From: CAYGUK01 sp964352985
GTDB taxonomy: Bacteria > Pseudomonadota > Gammaproteobacteria > JAHCLG01
Direction: 5' to 3'
Assembly (NCBI GenBank): GCA_964352985.1
Contig: CAYGUK010000031.1
Location: 1 to 39,195 of the forward strand
Length of the DNA: 39,195 nt
Shown here: one piece after another, positions 37,906 through 39,195 of the stretch
Layout: every line of letters begins with the position of its first letter
Position numbering within the stretch: the first letter of the stretch is position 1
Made by a program: the position numbers and the translations under genes
Notes under the pieces: model-generated
Told to the model about the DNA's origin: nothing
Databases searched by the model: none
The model's input: the letters and a program-made list of their open reading frames with translations, nothing else

Positions 37906-39195
37906 TTAAAAATCAGATAATAATACCTGTCCATTCCTTGTTCCTAAATGTTCTCCGTTAAGAACCGTTAATTGTCCATTTACAATAACATGAGAAATAC
38001 CTTGGGGAATTTTACAGGGTGTTTCATAGCTTGCAGTATCAATTATGTTATTCGCATCGAATAACACAATATCAGCAAAAGCATTTTCTTTGATGATTCC
38101 GCGATCGATTAAATTAAATTTTTTTGCTGGTTTTAATGTCATTTTGTGGATAGCACTAGAGAGACTTAATATTTTTTCTTCTCGAACATAATGGCCTAAA
38201 ATTCTGGGGAAAGTGCCATATAGTCGCGGGTGAACAGCATCACCTTCTGTTGGACCACCATCGCTACCGAACATGGTTGATGAATGCTGCATGATAGTTT
38301 TGATATCATCTTCACACATGGCTTTTACAATAACACCCGCATCACCATTATTGATAATTTTTTGCAAAGTTTCATCGACTGATAAATGCCATTTAGTGCT
38401 AAGTTCAGCAATGGACTTTTTTTCAATCTCAAGCATGGCTGGCGCGGCGCAAATAATTACATTTTCGGGTGCGGTATAACCTAAGGGTGAATTTATATTG
38501 TTGGGGTCGAATGTATTTTGATTATATATTTCACTCAGTAACATACTGCCTGCGGTATAAGGATACTGATCGGCAGTGATATCAAGTCCGGTACTGGCTG
38601 CGTGTTCAATCAATTTTAAACTTTCTTTTACTTTTCCCCAATTATTTTTGCCTGCCGCTTTGTGATGAGAAATTTGCACGCGGATTTTATTTTCTTGTCC
38701 AATACGAATTGCTTCTTCAATTGCTTCACATAAGTAATTAGCTTCATTGCGCATATGTGTTGTATAGATAGCGTTATATTTTGTGAGTTGGCTGACTAAA
38801 TTAATAATTTCTTCTGTAGAGCTATGAAGACTAGGGGTATAAATTAATCCAGTCGAAATACCTATTGCACCTTGTTCTAATGATTTCACAATAAAATTTT
38901 TCATCGCAGATGTTTGTTGTGCTGAGGGTTTAATTTTTTCTAAACCCACAAAATGTTCTAACATTGTATTATGACCAATTAAAGCAGCGACATTTACACT
39001 CGGTGGATTTTCGTTTAATGTTTTAAAATAACCTGCAAAATCATGCCACGAATATCCTTTAAAACTGGGTGTCATAAATTGTCTAAATCTTTTCGCTGCA
39101 TCAAACGGTGCGGCAGAAAAACCACAATTTCCCGTAATACAGGTGGTCACACCTTGATGAATTTTAAACGGCATTAAAGGTTGTGCGAGTAGGGC
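37906..39195 (-). CDS. D-aminoacylase / N-acyl-D-amino-acid deacylase (N-terminus outside window)
   Basis: At least 429 residues of a zinc amidohydrolase that removes acyl groups from D-amino acids. The window begins inside the family block after the first metal HxH: ALLAQPLMPFKIHQG, then GVTTCITGNCGFSAAP. Also seen are GHNTMLEHFVG, THMRNEANYL, QISHHKAAGKNNWGK, DQYPYTAGS, FGSDGGPTEGDAVHPRLYGTFPR and the C-terminal beta strand piece FADIVLFDANNIID, all family features. The usual length is about 480-500 aa, so about 50-60 residues including the start lie beyond the edge. The first Met in view (39174) is internal. Confidence 0.92.
   Translation of the reverse strand, partial: ALLAQPLMPFKIHQGVTTCITGNCGFSAAPFDAAKRFRQFMTPSFKGYSWHDFAGYFKTLNENPPSVNVAALIGHNTMLEHFVGLEKIKPSAQQTSAMKNFIVKSLEQGAIGISTGLIYTPSLHSSTEEIINLVSQLTKYNAIYTTHMRNEANYLCEAIEEAIRIGQENKIRVQISHHKAAGKNNWGKVKESLKLIEHAASTGLDITADQYPYTAGSMLLSEIYNQNTFDPNNINSPLGYTAPENVIICAAPAMLEIEKKSIAELSTKWHLSVDETLQKIINNGDAGVIVKAMCEDDIKTIMQHSSTMFGSDGGPTEGDAVHPRLYGTFPRILGHYVREEKILSLSSAIHKMTLKPAKKFNLIDRGIIKENAFADIVLFDANNIIDTASYETPCKIPQGISHVIVNGQLTVLNGEHLGTRNGQVLLSDF

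Overview
The window is A+T-rich (by eye about one third G+C) and carries gammaproteobacterial genes: dnaX with a 4.5S RNA gene just upstream, rlmJ, a TRIC/YadS channel, an orphan LuxR-type regulator of a kind common in Legionellales, and several large proteins with no recognisable family. A host-associated or intracellular relative of Legionella, Coxiella or Berkiella fits best. That is an inference from gene style, not from a marker gene. Many genes are damaged, which suggests a genome in an early phase of erosion.

Layout. 1-1.74 kb: dnaX (minus, last codons outside the window) with an A10 slip site just after domain III, then the SRP RNA gene. 2.07-6.19 kb (minus): a lone CheY-like receiver, an adenosylhomocysteinase-like NAD protein, and an unknown protein translationally coupled to a short-chain dehydrogenase. 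6.39-10.93 kb (plus): an unknown gene with a frameshift near its 3' end, a LuxR regulator, a small lipoprotein and another unknown protein. 10.99-14.54 kb (plus): two-domain multicopper oxidase, P-loop kinase-like protein, M20 peptidase and TRIC channel.

14.56-23.88 kb (minus): one giant repeat adhesin reading frame of about 3,100 codons. It has cadherin-like domains, five VCBS-type repeats of 309 or 261 bp, and three mega-repeats of about 1.8 kb that alternate RTX calcium-binding rolls with Ig-like domains. Two in-frame TAA codons interrupt it and the frame is otherwise kept throughout. 24.27-30.2 kb: rlmJ; a tautomerase-like fragment split by a 146-bp MITE; a secreted Cys-rich protein; a membrane-associated metzincin-like protein; an NTF2-like protein beside an internally deleted LysR regulator; a small gene behind a good Fur-box candidate; and a second, nearly identical MITE.

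30.27-35.15 kb: two divergent RTX exoproteins, one frameshifted and one an intact metzincin protease with RTX, Calx-beta and C-terminal domains. They share a short C-terminal motif (WQSIF) that may be part of a type I secretion signal. 35.24-39.2 kb: a DCC-DUF4166 fusion, an unknown helical protein, and a D-aminoacylase-type amidohydrolase cut by the window edge. No type I secretion transporter, tRNA, CRISPR array or intact transposase was seen.

The main story is a cluster of calcium-binding, probably type I secreted surface proteins and proteases, of which the adhesin and one RTX protein are broken. The adhesin's alternating RTX/Ig mega-repeat architecture, the MITE pair and the dnaX slip site are the most distinctive items.
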